Assembly (NCBI GenBank): GCA_020432045.1
Contig: JAGQHB010000027.1
Location: 1-64,000 of the forward strand
DNA length: 64,000 bases
Direction: 5' to 3'
From: Dehalococcoidia bacterium
Lineage (GTDB): Bacteria > Chloroflexota > Dehalococcoidia > Tepidiformales > Tepidiformaceae
Positions 24,709 through 33,558 of this stretch are shown here, piece by piece. The position numbers were made by a program, and so were the translations under genes. Position 1 is the stretch's first letter. Each line of letters begins with the position of its first letter. Below the pieces are notes generated by a model. That model was not told the origin of the DNA and ran no database searches. It saw only the letters and a program-made list of their open reading frames with translations.

Positions 24709-26151
24709 ATGGTCAGCCGCGCCGAGTCGCGCTCTCTCCGTTCTGCCTCCCGCGCACGGCACATCCCGCACCCGGCCGGGGCCCTTGCTGGCCGGCGCCA
24801 GCGTGGATTCTTCGCCCTCTCTGTCCTCGTCTTCGGGATTGCCTGTTTCTACATTGCCCTTACCACGCTCACACGGATCACACCCGAGTTGGCCCGCGGC
24901 CAGGACTTCCAGAACCTCCCGATCGTCTCCAACGTCGCTTCGTTGATTCCGGACCCAGTCCTCCCTGCGGCGCCGGGCGAAAACAGCTCCTTCAACCGCC
25001 GCATCAACCTGCTCGTCATCGGCGTCGATAAACGCCCCGATCAGCCCGACGATGCTGCCGGGTACAACACCGATACCATCATGGTCCTCACCATGGACCC
25101 TGTTTCGAAAACCATCAGTGCGCTCAGCTTCCCTCGCGACATGGTCATCGATATCAAGTACCCCGATGGGTTTGTCGGTCAGGACCGCATCAACACCTCG
25201 TACGGCGTCGGCTTCCAGGATTCGAACCATTCCATCGCCGCCGGCGCCAAACACCTCGCCGCCGATATCGAGTCAAATTTCGGCATCAAGATCGACAACT
25301 GGATCTGGATGGACTTCAAAGGCGTCGAAAAGCTCATCAACACCGTCGGCGGCGTAACCGTCGATATTCCCGAGGAACTCGCCGTCTACGACTGGTACTA
25401 CACCGATGACGACTTTACGGACCCTCACTACGAGACATTCCCTCCCGGCCTGAATCAGCTCAACGGCTATCGTGCCGTCGCCTTCGGCCGCTACCGCAAC
25501 GACAGCGATCTCTACCGCGTCAAGCGTCAGCAGCTCGTCTTGGAGTCGGCCCTCGCTGCTGTGTTCTCCCGCAAGATCCTCGATGCAGCGCCCACTGACC
25601 TCTGGGACTCGTACAGCACCATCGTCCACCACGACATCCCCCTGGCCGAGATGATCAGCTACCTTCCACTCCTCAAGGCCACCGGCGGAACGATCAACCT
25701 CTTCTCCGTCGGTGACCCCGTGAATGGCGTCGATACCATGCTCCCGTACACCGCTCCATCGGGCGCCGCCCTTCTCGACTGGAACCGCGAGAACGTCCAG
25801 TACTGGATAAACCAGGCATTCACCAAGTCGCGTTACGCGAAGTCAACCGTTGAGGTGCAAAATGGCGCCGGACCCACCGGCATCGATGACGCCGAAGCAC
25901 TCGCACAGTACCTCCGCTTCGACCAGTACCTCCCGATTGTCTACATAGGTCCGGATGTCGCGGTCCAGCCCACCAGCTCGATCCTGCTCTACACGGAGAA
26001 CCGTCGCCCGATGGCAGAAGACATCGCCGACTGGCTCGGCATTCCACACAGCGCCATTACTGTCAGGCCACGGCTCACAGCCACGGACCCCGATATCGTC
26101 ATCATCACCGGGCGATCCTTCGACCCCGCGAAGCTCCAGACGCCCCGTTAG
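24709..26151 (+). CDS. LytR-CpsA-Psr (LCP) family cell-wall polymer ligase
   Basis: LCP proteins attach lipid-linked polymers such as teichoic acids, capsule or arabinogalactan to peptidoglycan or other acceptors at the outer face of the membrane. The 480-residue product has one N-terminal membrane helix (about 35-56), the LCP domain (about 98-260) with NLLVIGVD, YNTDTIMVLTM, LSFPRDMVIDI, INTSYGVG, VGGVTVDIPE and AFGRYRNDSDLYRVKRQQLVL, and a C-terminal LytR_C domain (about 380-475). The Arg and Asp residues that hold the pyrophosphate are present. ATG 24709 is chosen; GTG 24685 is an in-frame alternative. Context fits surface polymer assembly. Confidence 0.9.
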   Translation: MVSRAESRSLRSASRARHIPHPAGALAGRRQRGFFALSVLVFGIACFYIALTTLTRITPELARGQDFQNLPIVSNVASLIPDPVLPAAPGENSSFNRRINLLVIGVDKRPDQPDDAAGYNTDTIMVLTMDPVSKTISALSFPRDMVIDIKYPDGFVGQDRINTSYGVGFQDSNHSIAAGAKHLAADIESNFGIKIDNWIWMDFKGVEKLINTVGGVTVDIPEELAVYDWYYTDDDFTDPHYETFPPGLNQLNGYRAVAFGRYRNDSDLYRVKRQQLVLESALAAVFSRKILDAAPTDLWDSYSTIVHHDIPLAEMISYLPLLKATGGTINLFSVGDPVNGVDTMLPYTAPSGAALLDWNRENVQYWINQAFTKSRYAKSTVEVQNGAGPTGIDDAEALAQYLRFDQYLPIVYIGPDVAVQPTSSILLYTENRRPMAEDIADWLGIPHSAITVRPRLTATDPDIVIITGRSFDPAKLQTPR

Positions 26152-26166
26152 ACCCCCGCCCAAACC

Positions 26167-27402
26167 CTATTCGGCCGCTTGGGGCGCCTCGGCTGGCTCG
26201 GCCAGCACAGTCCGCGCCAGCTGTTCAATCGCGCGGTCCTCGATCGGAGGGTTATGCAGCCCGGCGCGTACGTCCCGGTAGTAACGTTCGATGGGCCGCC
26301 GCTTCTGCAGGCTGACGCCTCCAACGACCCGCATGCACAGGTCCACCGCCTCGATACAGTTGTTCAGCGTGTCGGCCTTCGCCGCGACGATCCGGTCCGT
26401 CACCGCCGTCCCCCCGCCATCCTCGTCACGCCTCTCCCATGCCCGAGCCGCGTCGTACACCATCGCCCGGCTTCGGATCAGTAGCAGCTGCGCTCTTCCG
26501 ATCCGGCTGCGTACGCCCGGGTACTCCATGATCGTCCGCTGGCTGTTTGGGGTCCGCTCACGCGCAAACGCCGCCGCGTAATCCAGTGCCGCCTGAGCGA
26601 CTCCAATTGTCGTCGCCGAAACCCCGAGCGCAAACCAGGCCGTGCCGGCCGCCCCGCGTGCGTCCCCGCTGCCGACGGTCCGCCGCGTCGCGATCCGTTC
26701 CGCCGGCAACCGCACGCGCTCAAGAACCATGTCGTGGCTTCCGGTCGCACGCATGCCCAGGCTGTCCCACGTCTCCTCGATCCGCACGCCCGGGTCGTCG
26801 CGGTACACCACAAAGTTCGCCAGTTCCGCGGGCCCTCCCCCGGGATCGTCGATCCGTGCCAGCACGATGAAGTAGTGCAGCAGTGGTGCCATCGTCGTGA
26901 ACGTCTTGCGCCCATCGAGGACCCAGTTCTCATCCCGTTCGACGGCGACGGTATCAGGGAGTCCCCCGCCCGCCGGGCTCCCAAGGCCTTCCTCGGTCGC
27001 CACTGTGTTGCAGGTCCAACCTTCTTCCACCGCCCCCCGGCAGAACTCCGCGAACCAGTGCTCCGGATAGGCTGGACCATCGCGCTGCTGTCCGAACAGC
27101 TTGGCGTGCATCATGAACGCCAGCGCCGTCGATCCGTCCCCACGTGCCAGCTCTTCCTGCACCCGGAGATACGTCTCTAGCGGGGCTTCATATCCCCCAA
27201 ATACTGCTGGCACCGTGATTCGCATGAACCCCGCGTCCTTCAGCTCGCTGAAATTCTCGAAGGGAAAGCTGCCCTCACGGTCGTGCGCTGCCGCTCGCTC
27301 CGCGAACCTGCCCGCGAGCACCGTCGAGAGCTTGATCCATTCGTCGAGCCCTCGGCTCTCACCGGTTGTCCCGTTCATCGTGCCTGTCGATTTCACCACC
27401 AA
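26167..27402 (-). CDS. Acyl-CoA dehydrogenase family flavoprotein
   Basis: The 411-residue product has the three ACAD regions: an N-terminal helical domain (FPFENFSELKDAGFMRITVPAVFGGYEA), the middle beta-domain with the flavin-contacting TCNTVATEEGLGSP and WVLDGRKTFTTMAP, and a C-terminal four-helix domain with RAQLLLIRSRAMVYDAA and CMRVVGGVSLQKRRPIERYYRDVRAGLHNPP. The C-terminus matches the 'type 2' branch, where some members are flavin monooxygenases rather than dehydrogenases. The Glu used as base in standard dehydrogenases near the end is not obvious. FAD dependence is likely; substrate unknown. Divergent from the DUF169 gene. Confidence 0.82.
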   Translation of the reverse strand: MVVKSTGTMNGTTGESRGLDEWIKLSTVLAGRFAERAAAHDREGSFPFENFSELKDAGFMRITVPAVFGGYEAPLETYLRVQEELARGDGSTALAFMMHAKLFGQQRDGPAYPEHWFAEFCRGAVEEGWTCNTVATEEGLGSPAGGGLPDTVAVERDENWVLDGRKTFTTMAPLLHYFIVLARIDDPGGGPAELANFVVYRDDPGVRIEETWDSLGMRATGSHDMVLERVRLPAERIATRRTVGSGDARGAAGTAWFALGVSATTIGVAQAALDYAAAFARERTPNSQRTIMEYPGVRSRIGRAQLLLIRSRAMVYDAARAWERRDEDGGGTAVTDRIVAAKADTLNNCIEAVDLCMRVVGGVSLQKRRPIERYYRDVRAGLHNPPIEDRAIEQLARTVLAEPAEAPQAAE

Positions 27403-27488
27403 ACCCTAGCCCATTCCTGGGATCCGGGGCATCGCTTCCCTGCTCCATCTCGCCTATGCTCCCACCACGTTTCGCTCAGGAGGCACGC

Positions 27489-28298
27489 ATGTCCGACACC
27501 ATCGCACTCGATGAGATCGCCGTTGATGAGCCAACCAGCTATGACTGGCCCGCCCTGGTCGATCAGCTCAATCGGGTGCTCCGCCTCAAGACCACGCCGA
27601 TCGGCATGAAGATGTTCGCCACCGTCGAAGAAATGCAGGCTGTTCCGAAGATCAGGCGCCCGTCTGCAATCCACACCACCGACCAGATCGTCGCCATGGC
27701 TGCCCGCCTCAACCAGACCGTAGGCATCACCGTGGAAGACCTGGTTGGCACGCAGTGCAGCTCAGTCATCGGGCTTTCGCCGCGCGACGAGCGCTTCCTG
27801 TCGGGCAAGAATATGGCCGGAGTCTGGTTCGAGACCATCGAGGATTCCGCTGCCCACCAGGCGGCCATGGATCTCCCCGAGTTCGGCAACTGGCAGGCCA
27901 TGGCGGTATCTCCCCTCGCCGGCGGACGTCTCGATCCGCCGGATATCTGCCTCATCTACGCCACGCCCGGCCAGATGATCATCCTCATCAACGGCCTCCA
28001 ATGGTCCGGTTATCGGAAGTTCGACTGGAGTGTTGTTGGCGAGTCTTCCTGTGCCGATTCCTGGGGCCGTGCCCTGAAGACGGGCGAGCCCAGCCTCTCG
28101 ATCCCCTGTTTCGCAGAACGCCGCTACGGCGCCGTGAACGACGACGAGCTGCTCATGGCGCTCCCTCCCCGGTACCTTCCGAAAGCGATTGCCGGAATGG
28201 AACGCCTTGCCCGCAACGGCCTTCGCTACCCCATCGCCCAGTACGGCATCCAAACCGATGCGCGCGCTGGCCTCGCGGTTAGCTACGGCGACCGCTAA
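27489..28298 (+). CDS. DUF169 family protein
   Basis: The 269-residue product belongs to DUF169, a widespread family of unknown function. Recognisable parts are TTPIGMKMF near residues 36-44, cysteines in VGTQCSSVIGL, VGESSCADSWG and LSIPCFAERRYG, and the tail GMERLARNGLRYPI. The conserved cysteines suggest a metal or Fe-S site, but this is inference. AGGAGGC lies just before ATG 27489. An upstream in-frame start at 27366 would run into the divergent gene and is rejected. A strong hairpin terminator follows at 28322. Confidence 0.85.
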   Translation: MSDTIALDEIAVDEPTSYDWPALVDQLNRVLRLKTTPIGMKMFATVEEMQAVPKIRRPSAIHTTDQIVAMAARLNQTVGITVEDLVGTQCSSVIGLSPRDERFLSGKNMAGVWFETIEDSAAHQAAMDLPEFGNWQAMAVSPLAGGRLDPPDICLIYATPGQMIILINGLQWSGYRKFDWSVVGESSCADSWGRALKTGEPSLSIPCFAERRYGAVNDDELLMALPPRYLPKAIAGMERLARNGLRYPIAQYGIQTDARAGLAVSYGDR

Positions 28299-28321
28299 CG
28301 GCGCATCACATCCTACCAACA

Positions 28322-28361
28322 GCGAAGGCCCCTTCCGCCAAATAGCGGAGGGGGCCTTCGC
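28322..28361 (+). terminator. Hairpin terminator after the DUF169 gene
   Basis: The 17-base arms 28322-28338 and 28345-28361 pair with one mismatch or wobble around the loop CAAATA. The hairpin ends the plus-strand DUF169 gene and lies 24 bases before the 3' end of the minus-strand MMPL gene, so it may work in both directions. No long T-run follows. Confidence 0.75.
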
Positions 28362-28384
28362 TTGCGTTATGCGGCCGGTGTGCG

Positions 28385-30577
28385 CTACCTGCCCCCGGCC
28401 GGGCTTGGAGCGTCTTCGAATCCCGTCTCAGGCGCCTCCAGGTGGATCTCCGGCATGATTCTTCCTAGCCAGGCTGGCATCCACCAGTTCGCCTTGCCGA
28501 GCAACTCCATCGTCGCCGGGACAAGCAGTAGTCGCACCACGGTCGAGTCAACGAAGATCGCCGTGGCCAGGCCGATCCCGACTACCTTCACCACCCGGTT
28601 GTCTCCCAACACAAACGCCAGGAACACAGCGACCATGATTGCGGCCGCTGCACTGATCACCCGCGCCGTCGCAGCCAGCCCTTCCGCCACGGCCGTCCCG
28701 TTGTCGCCGGAGTGCGCGTAGATCTCCCGGATCCGGCTGATCAGGAACACCTCGTAATCCATCGAAAGGCCGAACAGGATCGCGAAGAACATCATCGGTA
28801 GGAACGGTTCGATCGGGCCCTTGTCGACCCCCAGGATCCCCGCGCCCCAACCCCATTGGAAGACCGCGACGATGACGCCGTATGCTGCCCCGATCGAAAG
28901 CAGGTTCATCAGCGCCGCCTTCAGCGCCACCAGCACCGAACGGAACACGGCCATCAGCAGCAAGAAGCTGAGCCCGATCACGCCCACGAACAGGAACGGC
29001 ATGCGTGACGTGATCCGGTCCTGGATGTCGATGTCCACCGCGTTAAACCCCGTGACTGAGACCTCCGCCCCCGTGCCGTCGATCGCGGCCGGCAGCGCCA
29101 CGTTTCGCAATGTGTGGACTAGCTGCGAGGTTTGCTCGTCCTGGGGGCTCGTCCTGGGATAGATGGTCACGATGGCCGTGTCACCCGCCGGGTTCGAAAC
29201 CGGGTCGTCGACACTGGCAACATTCGGCAGGGCCCGGGCAGCTTCCGCCACCTTCGTAGCCACTTCGCCGGCGGCGTCCTCCGTACTGTCTACCACGGCT
29301 ACCAGTGGCCCGTTGAAGCCAGGTCCGAAGCCTTCCGTCAGCAGGTCGTAGGCGCGGCGCGTGTGGTAACTCGTCGGATTGTTCCCCGCGTCGGTGAAAC
29401 CGAGTCGCATGCTCAACACTGGTGCAGCGAGCGTGACCAGCAGCACCGCGGCGCCGATCGCGTACGGCAACGGCTTGCGCTGGATCATTCGGCTCCAGCG
29501 GTACCAGATGCTCCCGCGGTCAACGCCTTCCGTCTGGTGCAGGAATGGCACCTTCAGGCTGTCCACCCGGCGGCCCACCACGGAGAGCAGCGCAGGCATC
29601 AATGTAATCGAGACGAGGACGGCCACCAGCACGATCACCGCCGATCCGACCCCGAGATAGCCGATCGCTGGCAGTCCCATCGCAATCAGCCCGAGGAACG
29701 CGATCGCCACCACGGTCCCCGCGAAGATGACCGAGCGTCCTGCCGTCGCCACTGCGATGGCCGCCGCGTCTTCGACCGAGTTTCCCCGGTGGAGTCCTTC
29801 CCTGAATCGCGTCACGACAAGCAGGCTGTAATCGATGCCCACGCCGATCCCGATCATCGCTGCAAACTGGGCAGTGAAGTCCGGAAAGCCCATCACGTTC
29901 GCGAGCAACGCCACGAGCGCCGTCCCGACACCGATCCCGAACAGCGCCGCGGCGATCGGCAGGCCCATCGCAACCACCGAGCCGAACGCGACAAAGAGGA
30001 TCACGACGGCCGCCAGCAATCCCAGCGCCTCTGATCCGAACGCTTCCTGTTCCGATAGCTGCACCACCCGGCCGCCGGTCTCTACGCGGAATCCATCCGT
30101 GTTCGCCGCATCAACCACCGCCACGTAGGCATCGATGTTCGCCGTTGGCACATCGGGAGCCTGCACATCCCAGCGCACGACCCCCCGGGCGATCGTCCCG
30201 CTCTCCCCGATGTAATCGGCCCGGTCATATGGCGATTCCACGGCGACGATGCTCGGCAGCTTCGCAATCTCATCGACCAGCCTCGTGACTTGCGCTTTCA
30301 CCGCTGGGTCGTCGAAGCCCGCTGGTGCCTCAAACACCAGGTCGGAGAGGTCTCCCGCCCGCTGTGGGAACCGCGCCTCCAGCAGGTCCAGGCCTCGCTG
30401 AGACTCCGATCCTGGGAGCGTGAAGTTGCTTTGAAACGGCGCGCCCGCAGTCATTGCAAGCGCCACCAACGCCACGAACCCCAGGAACCAGCCCAGGATA
30501 ACAAGCCCCCGGTGCCGGTAGGTAAACCGTGCCCACCGCTCCAGCCCGGACTGCGGGCGGACGATCTTCTTTTCCAT
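28385..30577 (-). CDS. MMPL/RND-superfamily membrane transporter
   Basis: The 730-residue product is an MMPL-type exporter with about 12 helices in two halves, each preceded by an extracytoplasmic domain. Motifs include IGIGVGIDYSLLVVTRFREGL in the first half and LFGLSMDYEVFLISRIREIY in the second, the GxxxDY-type signature that carries the proton-relay Asp. ATG 30577 is preceded by GAGAGG; a longer in-frame version reads through the operator and is rejected. The gene diverges from a TetR regulator with a 34-bp palindrome between them, so drug- or lipid-inducible control is likely. Substrate could be a lipid or a toxic compound. Confidence 0.9.
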   Translation of the reverse strand: MEKKIVRPQSGLERWARFTYRHRGLVILGWFLGFVALVALAMTAGAPFQSNFTLPGSESQRGLDLLEARFPQRAGDLSDLVFEAPAGFDDPAVKAQVTRLVDEIAKLPSIVAVESPYDRADYIGESGTIARGVVRWDVQAPDVPTANIDAYVAVVDAANTDGFRVETGGRVVQLSEQEAFGSEALGLLAAVVILFVAFGSVVAMGLPIAAALFGIGVGTALVALLANVMGFPDFTAQFAAMIGIGVGIDYSLLVVTRFREGLHRGNSVEDAAAIAVATAGRSVIFAGTVVAIAFLGLIAMGLPAIGYLGVGSAVIVLVAVLVSITLMPALLSVVGRRVDSLKVPFLHQTEGVDRGSIWYRWSRMIQRKPLPYAIGAAVLLVTLAAPVLSMRLGFTDAGNNPTSYHTRRAYDLLTEGFGPGFNGPLVAVVDSTEDAAGEVATKVAEAARALPNVASVDDPVSNPAGDTAIVTIYPRTSPQDEQTSQLVHTLRNVALPAAIDGTGAEVSVTGFNAVDIDIQDRITSRMPFLFVGVIGLSFLLLMAVFRSVLVALKAALMNLLSIGAAYGVIVAVFQWGWGAGILGVDKGPIEPFLPMMFFAILFGLSMDYEVFLISRIREIYAHSGDNGTAVAEGLAATARVISAAAAIMVAVFLAFVLGDNRVVKVVGIGLATAIFVDSTVVRLLLVPATMELLGKANWWMPAWLGRIMPEIHLEAPETGFEDAPSPAGGR

Positions 30578-30588
30578 CGATACCTCTC

Positions 30589-30622
30589 GCTCGTAAGCGG
30601 AATGAATGTTCCGCTTACGAGC
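30589..30622. promoter_or_regulatory. 34-bp perfect palindrome, probable TetR operator
   Basis: Arms GCTCGTAAGCGGAA (30589-30602) and TTCCGCTTACGAGC (30609-30622) are exact reverse complements around a 6-base spacer TGAATG. The palindrome starts 12 bases upstream of the MMPL start codon and lies 65 bases before the TetR start, where a repressor would block the transporter gene and could also act on its own gene. Confidence 0.8.
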
Positions 30623-30686
30623 GTGCAGTGCCTTCTGGAAACAGTCAACGCGCCACCGCGTACTATTCGCCCAAGGTTGACCGGCC

Positions 30687-31268
30687 GTGAGTACCAACCC
30701 CTCCACCCGTAGCGATGCCCAGGCCAATCGCCATCGATTGGTTGATGCAGCCCGTTCCGTCTTTCGAGAACGCGGCGCCGCTGCCGACATAAAGGAAATC
30801 GCTGAACGCGCCGGCGTTGGCGTTGGGACCGTCTACAGGAACTTCGCCACGAAAGACGATCTCCTCGCCGCGATCGTCCAGTCCGTCATGGCCGAGGTGC
30901 GGGACCTCCTCGCGCCAAGCTTCGATGTCAACGACCCCGTCGCCTCAATCTCTGCCATGCTGCGCCTCGCCCTCGCCTATGCGGAAAGCGAAGGTCCCCT
31001 CCTGCTCGCACTCAGAGAGGTGTCCCACGACGGCGAGTTCGAAGGCGATCCGCGTGCCCTGCTCCGCGATGCGCTCGCTGCCGGCGTCGCTCGCGGCCAA
31101 TTCCGGCGCGACATCCGGATCGAGATCCTGACCGCGTTCATGGAAAGCCACTTCCCTCTCTATCTCGACCTCAGGTCCAGTTTCTCCGGCGAGGAAGCGA
31201 GCGAAGCCGTTGTCGCGCTCGTGCTCTCCGCCATCTCCTTCCCCGTTGGCGAACATCCGTCCACTTAG
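30687..31268 (+). CDS. TetR/AcrR-family transcriptional regulator
   Basis: The 193-residue product has the TetR DNA-binding domain at about 17-63: HRLVDAARSVFRERGAAADIKEIAERAGVGVGTVYRNFATKDDLLAAI, where VGTVYRNF is the recognition helix. The C-terminal helical domain binds an unknown ligand. The start is GTG 30687. It faces the MMPL transporter across the 34-bp palindrome and probably represses that gene until ligand binds. Its stop overlaps the convergent rmlB stop region by 4 bases. Confidence 0.93.
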   Translation: MSTNPSTRSDAQANRHRLVDAARSVFRERGAAADIKEIAERAGVGVGTVYRNFATKDDLLAAIVQSVMAEVRDLLAPSFDVNDPVASISAMLRLALAYAESEGPLLLALREVSHDGEFEGDPRALLRDALAAGVARGQFRRDIRIEILTAFMESHFPLYLDLRSSFSGEEASEAVVALVLSAISFPVGEHPST

Positions 31269-32290
31269 GAGCCCGCGAGGCGCTCACGGTACTGCTGTTC
31301 ATACCACGCGCGGAACGCCCCGCTCTTGATCGGCCGCCACCACTCCTCGTGCTCCGCGTACCAGCGGACCGTCACTGCAATCGCTGCGTCAAACGCGAAT
31401 TGCGGCTTCCAGCCCAGTGAGCGCAGCTTCGAGGTATCAAGTGCGTAACGCCGGTCATGTCCCGCCCGGTCCGTTACGTGGCGAACGAGCGACGCTGGCC
31501 GTCCCAGTGCTTCGAGCACCGTGCGTGCCATCTCGATGTTCGCCGTCTCAACACCCGTCCCAACGTTGTATGCCTCGCCCACCACGCCCCGCTCCAGCAC
31601 CGCAAGGATCGCGGCACAGTGGTCGTCGACGTGCATATAGTCGCGCACCTGCAGCCCGTCCCCGTAGATCGGCAGGGGTTCGCCGTCGATCGCGTTGGTA
31701 ATGAACAGGGACGCCGCCTTTTCCGGGAACTGGTGCGGCCCGATCGTGTTCGACCCCCGCGTCACCGTCACCGGCAGCCCGTAGGTCGCACCATACGCGT
31801 GGACCAGGTGCTCCGCCGCCGCTTTCGTCGCCGCATACGGGCTGCGCGGTGCAAAGGCGTGGTCCTCGCTGGAACGTCCCGGACTCGCGACGTGGCCATA
31901 CACCTCGTCTGTCCCGACATAATGGAAACGTTCGATACCTGCCGCCCGTGCCGCCTCCAGCAATACCTGTGTCCCGCGTACGTTCGTTTCTGTGAACACA
32001 TACGGGTTCACGATTGACTGGTCTACGTGACTCTCTGCCGCGAAGTGCACGATCGTGTCCGCTCCCCCATCGCGCACACACCCCGCCACCACTCGCTCGT
32101 CGCAGATATCGCCGCGGACGAACTCGAACGACTCCTTCGACGATTCCAGACCCGCGAGGTTCTCCTCCCGGCCGGCGTACGTGAGCTTGTCCAGCACCGT
32201 TACGTGCCACAGCGGCCGCTGCTCTCGCAGGTACCGGACGAAGTTCGAACCGATGAAGCCCGCCCCGCCCGTCACGAGCAGTCGTTTCAT
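31265..32290 (-). CDS. rmlB: dTDP-glucose 4,6-dehydratase RmlB
   Basis: RmlB turns dTDP-glucose into dTDP-4-keto-6-deoxyglucose, the branch point to rhamnose and other deoxysugars. The 341-residue SDR enzyme shows the NAD loop TGGAGFIGSNF, the catalytic TDEVYG (Asp-Glu pair beside the active Thr) and YAATKAAAE (Tyr/Lys pair). It overlaps the upstream rmlA by ATGA and is translated after it. RmlC and RmlD are not found in the window, so the final sugar cannot be named. Confidence 0.95.
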   Translation of the reverse strand: MKRLLVTGGAGFIGSNFVRYLREQRPLWHVTVLDKLTYAGREENLAGLESSKESFEFVRGDICDERVVAGCVRDGGADTIVHFAAESHVDQSIVNPYVFTETNVRGTQVLLEAARAAGIERFHYVGTDEVYGHVASPGRSSEDHAFAPRSPYAATKAAAEHLVHAYGATYGLPVTVTRGSNTIGPHQFPEKAASLFITNAIDGEPLPIYGDGLQVRDYMHVDDHCAAILAVLERGVVGEAYNVGTGVETANIEMARTVLEALGRPASLVRHVTDRAGHDRRYALDTSKLRSLGWKPQFAFDAAIAVTVRWYAEHEEWWRPIKSGAFRAWYEQQYRERLAGS

Positions 32291-33393
32291 TTCTGAAATG
32301 CCGCGCGGTTCAGGAACACGCGCGAGTAGTCGCCGAGCTCCAGGCTCAGCGAACGTCCATTCTCCATCGGCGCGTGCTCGTCACGCGTGGTTACCAGCGC
32401 CGACCGCCCGATAATCGAATCCCGGATGCACGCCGGCACGTCCAGGATCTCTGACCGCTCAAGCACGATCGCGTGCTCCACCTCGCTATTGATCACCTGC
32501 ACATCGTGATAGATCGATGTCCCCGGTCCAATGCGCGAATTCAGGATACGTGCGCGCTCACCGATGATCGCCGGCCCCGTGACCACGCTATTGATGATCT
32601 CCGCACCCCTGTCAATCCGCACGAGCCCCTCGATCCGGCTCTCGCCGTCCACGCACCCGAGCACTGCCGGTTCTATCTCGCTCAACACGCAGTCGTTCGC
32701 CGTCAGCAGGTCCATCGGCTTCCCGGTGTCGATCCACCATCCCTGGTGAAGGTATGGGTGTACCGATTTCCCATGGTCGATGAGCCACTGGATCGCGTCC
32801 GTAATCTCCAGTTCGCCGCGTGTTGACGGCACGATCGACCGCACCGCCTCTGCGATGGAGTGGTCGAACATGTAGATCCCAACGAGAGCGAGGTTGGAAC
32901 GTGGTTCCGCGGGCTTCTCAACAAGCCGCTCTATCCGCCCGTCGTCGCCCAGCTCTGCCACGCCGAACTGCCGCGCGTCCGCGACCTCTTTCAACACGAT
33001 CTGGCTATTCCACTCGCTGCTGGCGAATGCCTGGATCAGCGGCGCAATCCCGCCCTGCAGCACGTTGTCCCCAAGGAACATCACGAATCGGTCGTCGCCC
33101 AGGAACGTCAACGACTCTCGTACCGCGTGCGCCAATCCGAGCGGTGCGCTCTGCCGGATGTACGTCAGCTCCACGCCCCAGCGGGACCCGTCCCCCGCGG
33201 CCGCCTTGATCTCGTCCGCGGTGTCGCCCACGACGACGCCAATCTCGCGGATTCCGGCATCACGGATCGCGCGGATCACACGGAACAGCACCGGCTCGTT
33301 CGCAACCGGGATCAGCTGCTTCGCACGCGTGTAGGTCAGAGGGTACAGGCGGGTCCCCTTGCCCCCGGCAAGGATCAGGCCCTTCATCGTCAT
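32287..33393 (-). CDS. rmlA: Glucose-1-phosphate thymidylyltransferase, long form
   Basis: This enzyme makes dTDP-glucose from dTTP and glucose-1-phosphate. The 368-residue product has the nucleotidyltransferase signature LILAGGKGTRLYPLTYTRAKQLIPV, then MFLGDNVLQ and WWIDTGKPMDLL. Unlike the 290-residue RmlA of E. coli, it carries a C-terminal left-handed beta-helix (about 245-350: VVTGPAIIGERARILNSRIGPGTSI), the StrD/long-RmlA type also common in archaea. ATG 33393 is chosen because AGGAGGGG lies 9 bases upstream; ATG 33387 is an alternative. It is the first gene of the rmlA-rmlB pair. Confidence 0.9.
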   Translation of the reverse strand: MTMKGLILAGGKGTRLYPLTYTRAKQLIPVANEPVLFRVIRAIRDAGIREIGVVVGDTADEIKAAAGDGSRWGVELTYIRQSAPLGLAHAVRESLTFLGDDRFVMFLGDNVLQGGIAPLIQAFASSEWNSQIVLKEVADARQFGVAELGDDGRIERLVEKPAEPRSNLALVGIYMFDHSIAEAVRSIVPSTRGELEITDAIQWLIDHGKSVHPYLHQGWWIDTGKPMDLLTANDCVLSEIEPAVLGCVDGESRIEGLVRIDRGAEIINSVVTGPAIIGERARILNSRIGPGTSIYHDVQVINSEVEHAIVLERSEILDVPACIRDSIIGRSALVTTRDEHAPMENGRSLSLELGDYSRVFLNRAAFQK

Positions 33394-33493
33394 GCCTGTG
33401 TGCCCCTCCTTAATTCTAACAACGGCGATCCTCCGGCCTGCGGCAGGGTCCAAATGGGGCAACGGCAAGCTTAACCGCGCCGGTATCGATGCT

Positions 33494-33502
33494 TGCTATA
33501 AT
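33494..33502 (+). promoter_or_regulatory. Extended -10 promoter of the MoxR operon
   Basis: TGCTATAAT is a perfect -10 hexamer (33497-33502) with the extended TG. Transcription would start near 33509, giving a leader of about 50 bases before the TTG start at 33559. No standard -35 is visible, as expected for extended -10 promoters. Confidence 0.65.
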
Positions 33503-33558
33503 CCGCGCACTGTGGCGTGTGCTCTACCGCCCTGTTCACACAACCTCCGGAGTGCGCC

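Noticed and set aside
26167-27402. Assigning a specific acyl-CoA substrate
   Set aside because: The usual catalytic Glu is not evident and the C-terminus resembles the monooxygenase-containing branch, so only the family is given.
33413-33421. TGTTAGAAT as extended -10 of rmlA on the minus strand
   Set aside because: Its expected start falls inside the rmlA ribosome site, so it would remove the Shine-Dalgarno.
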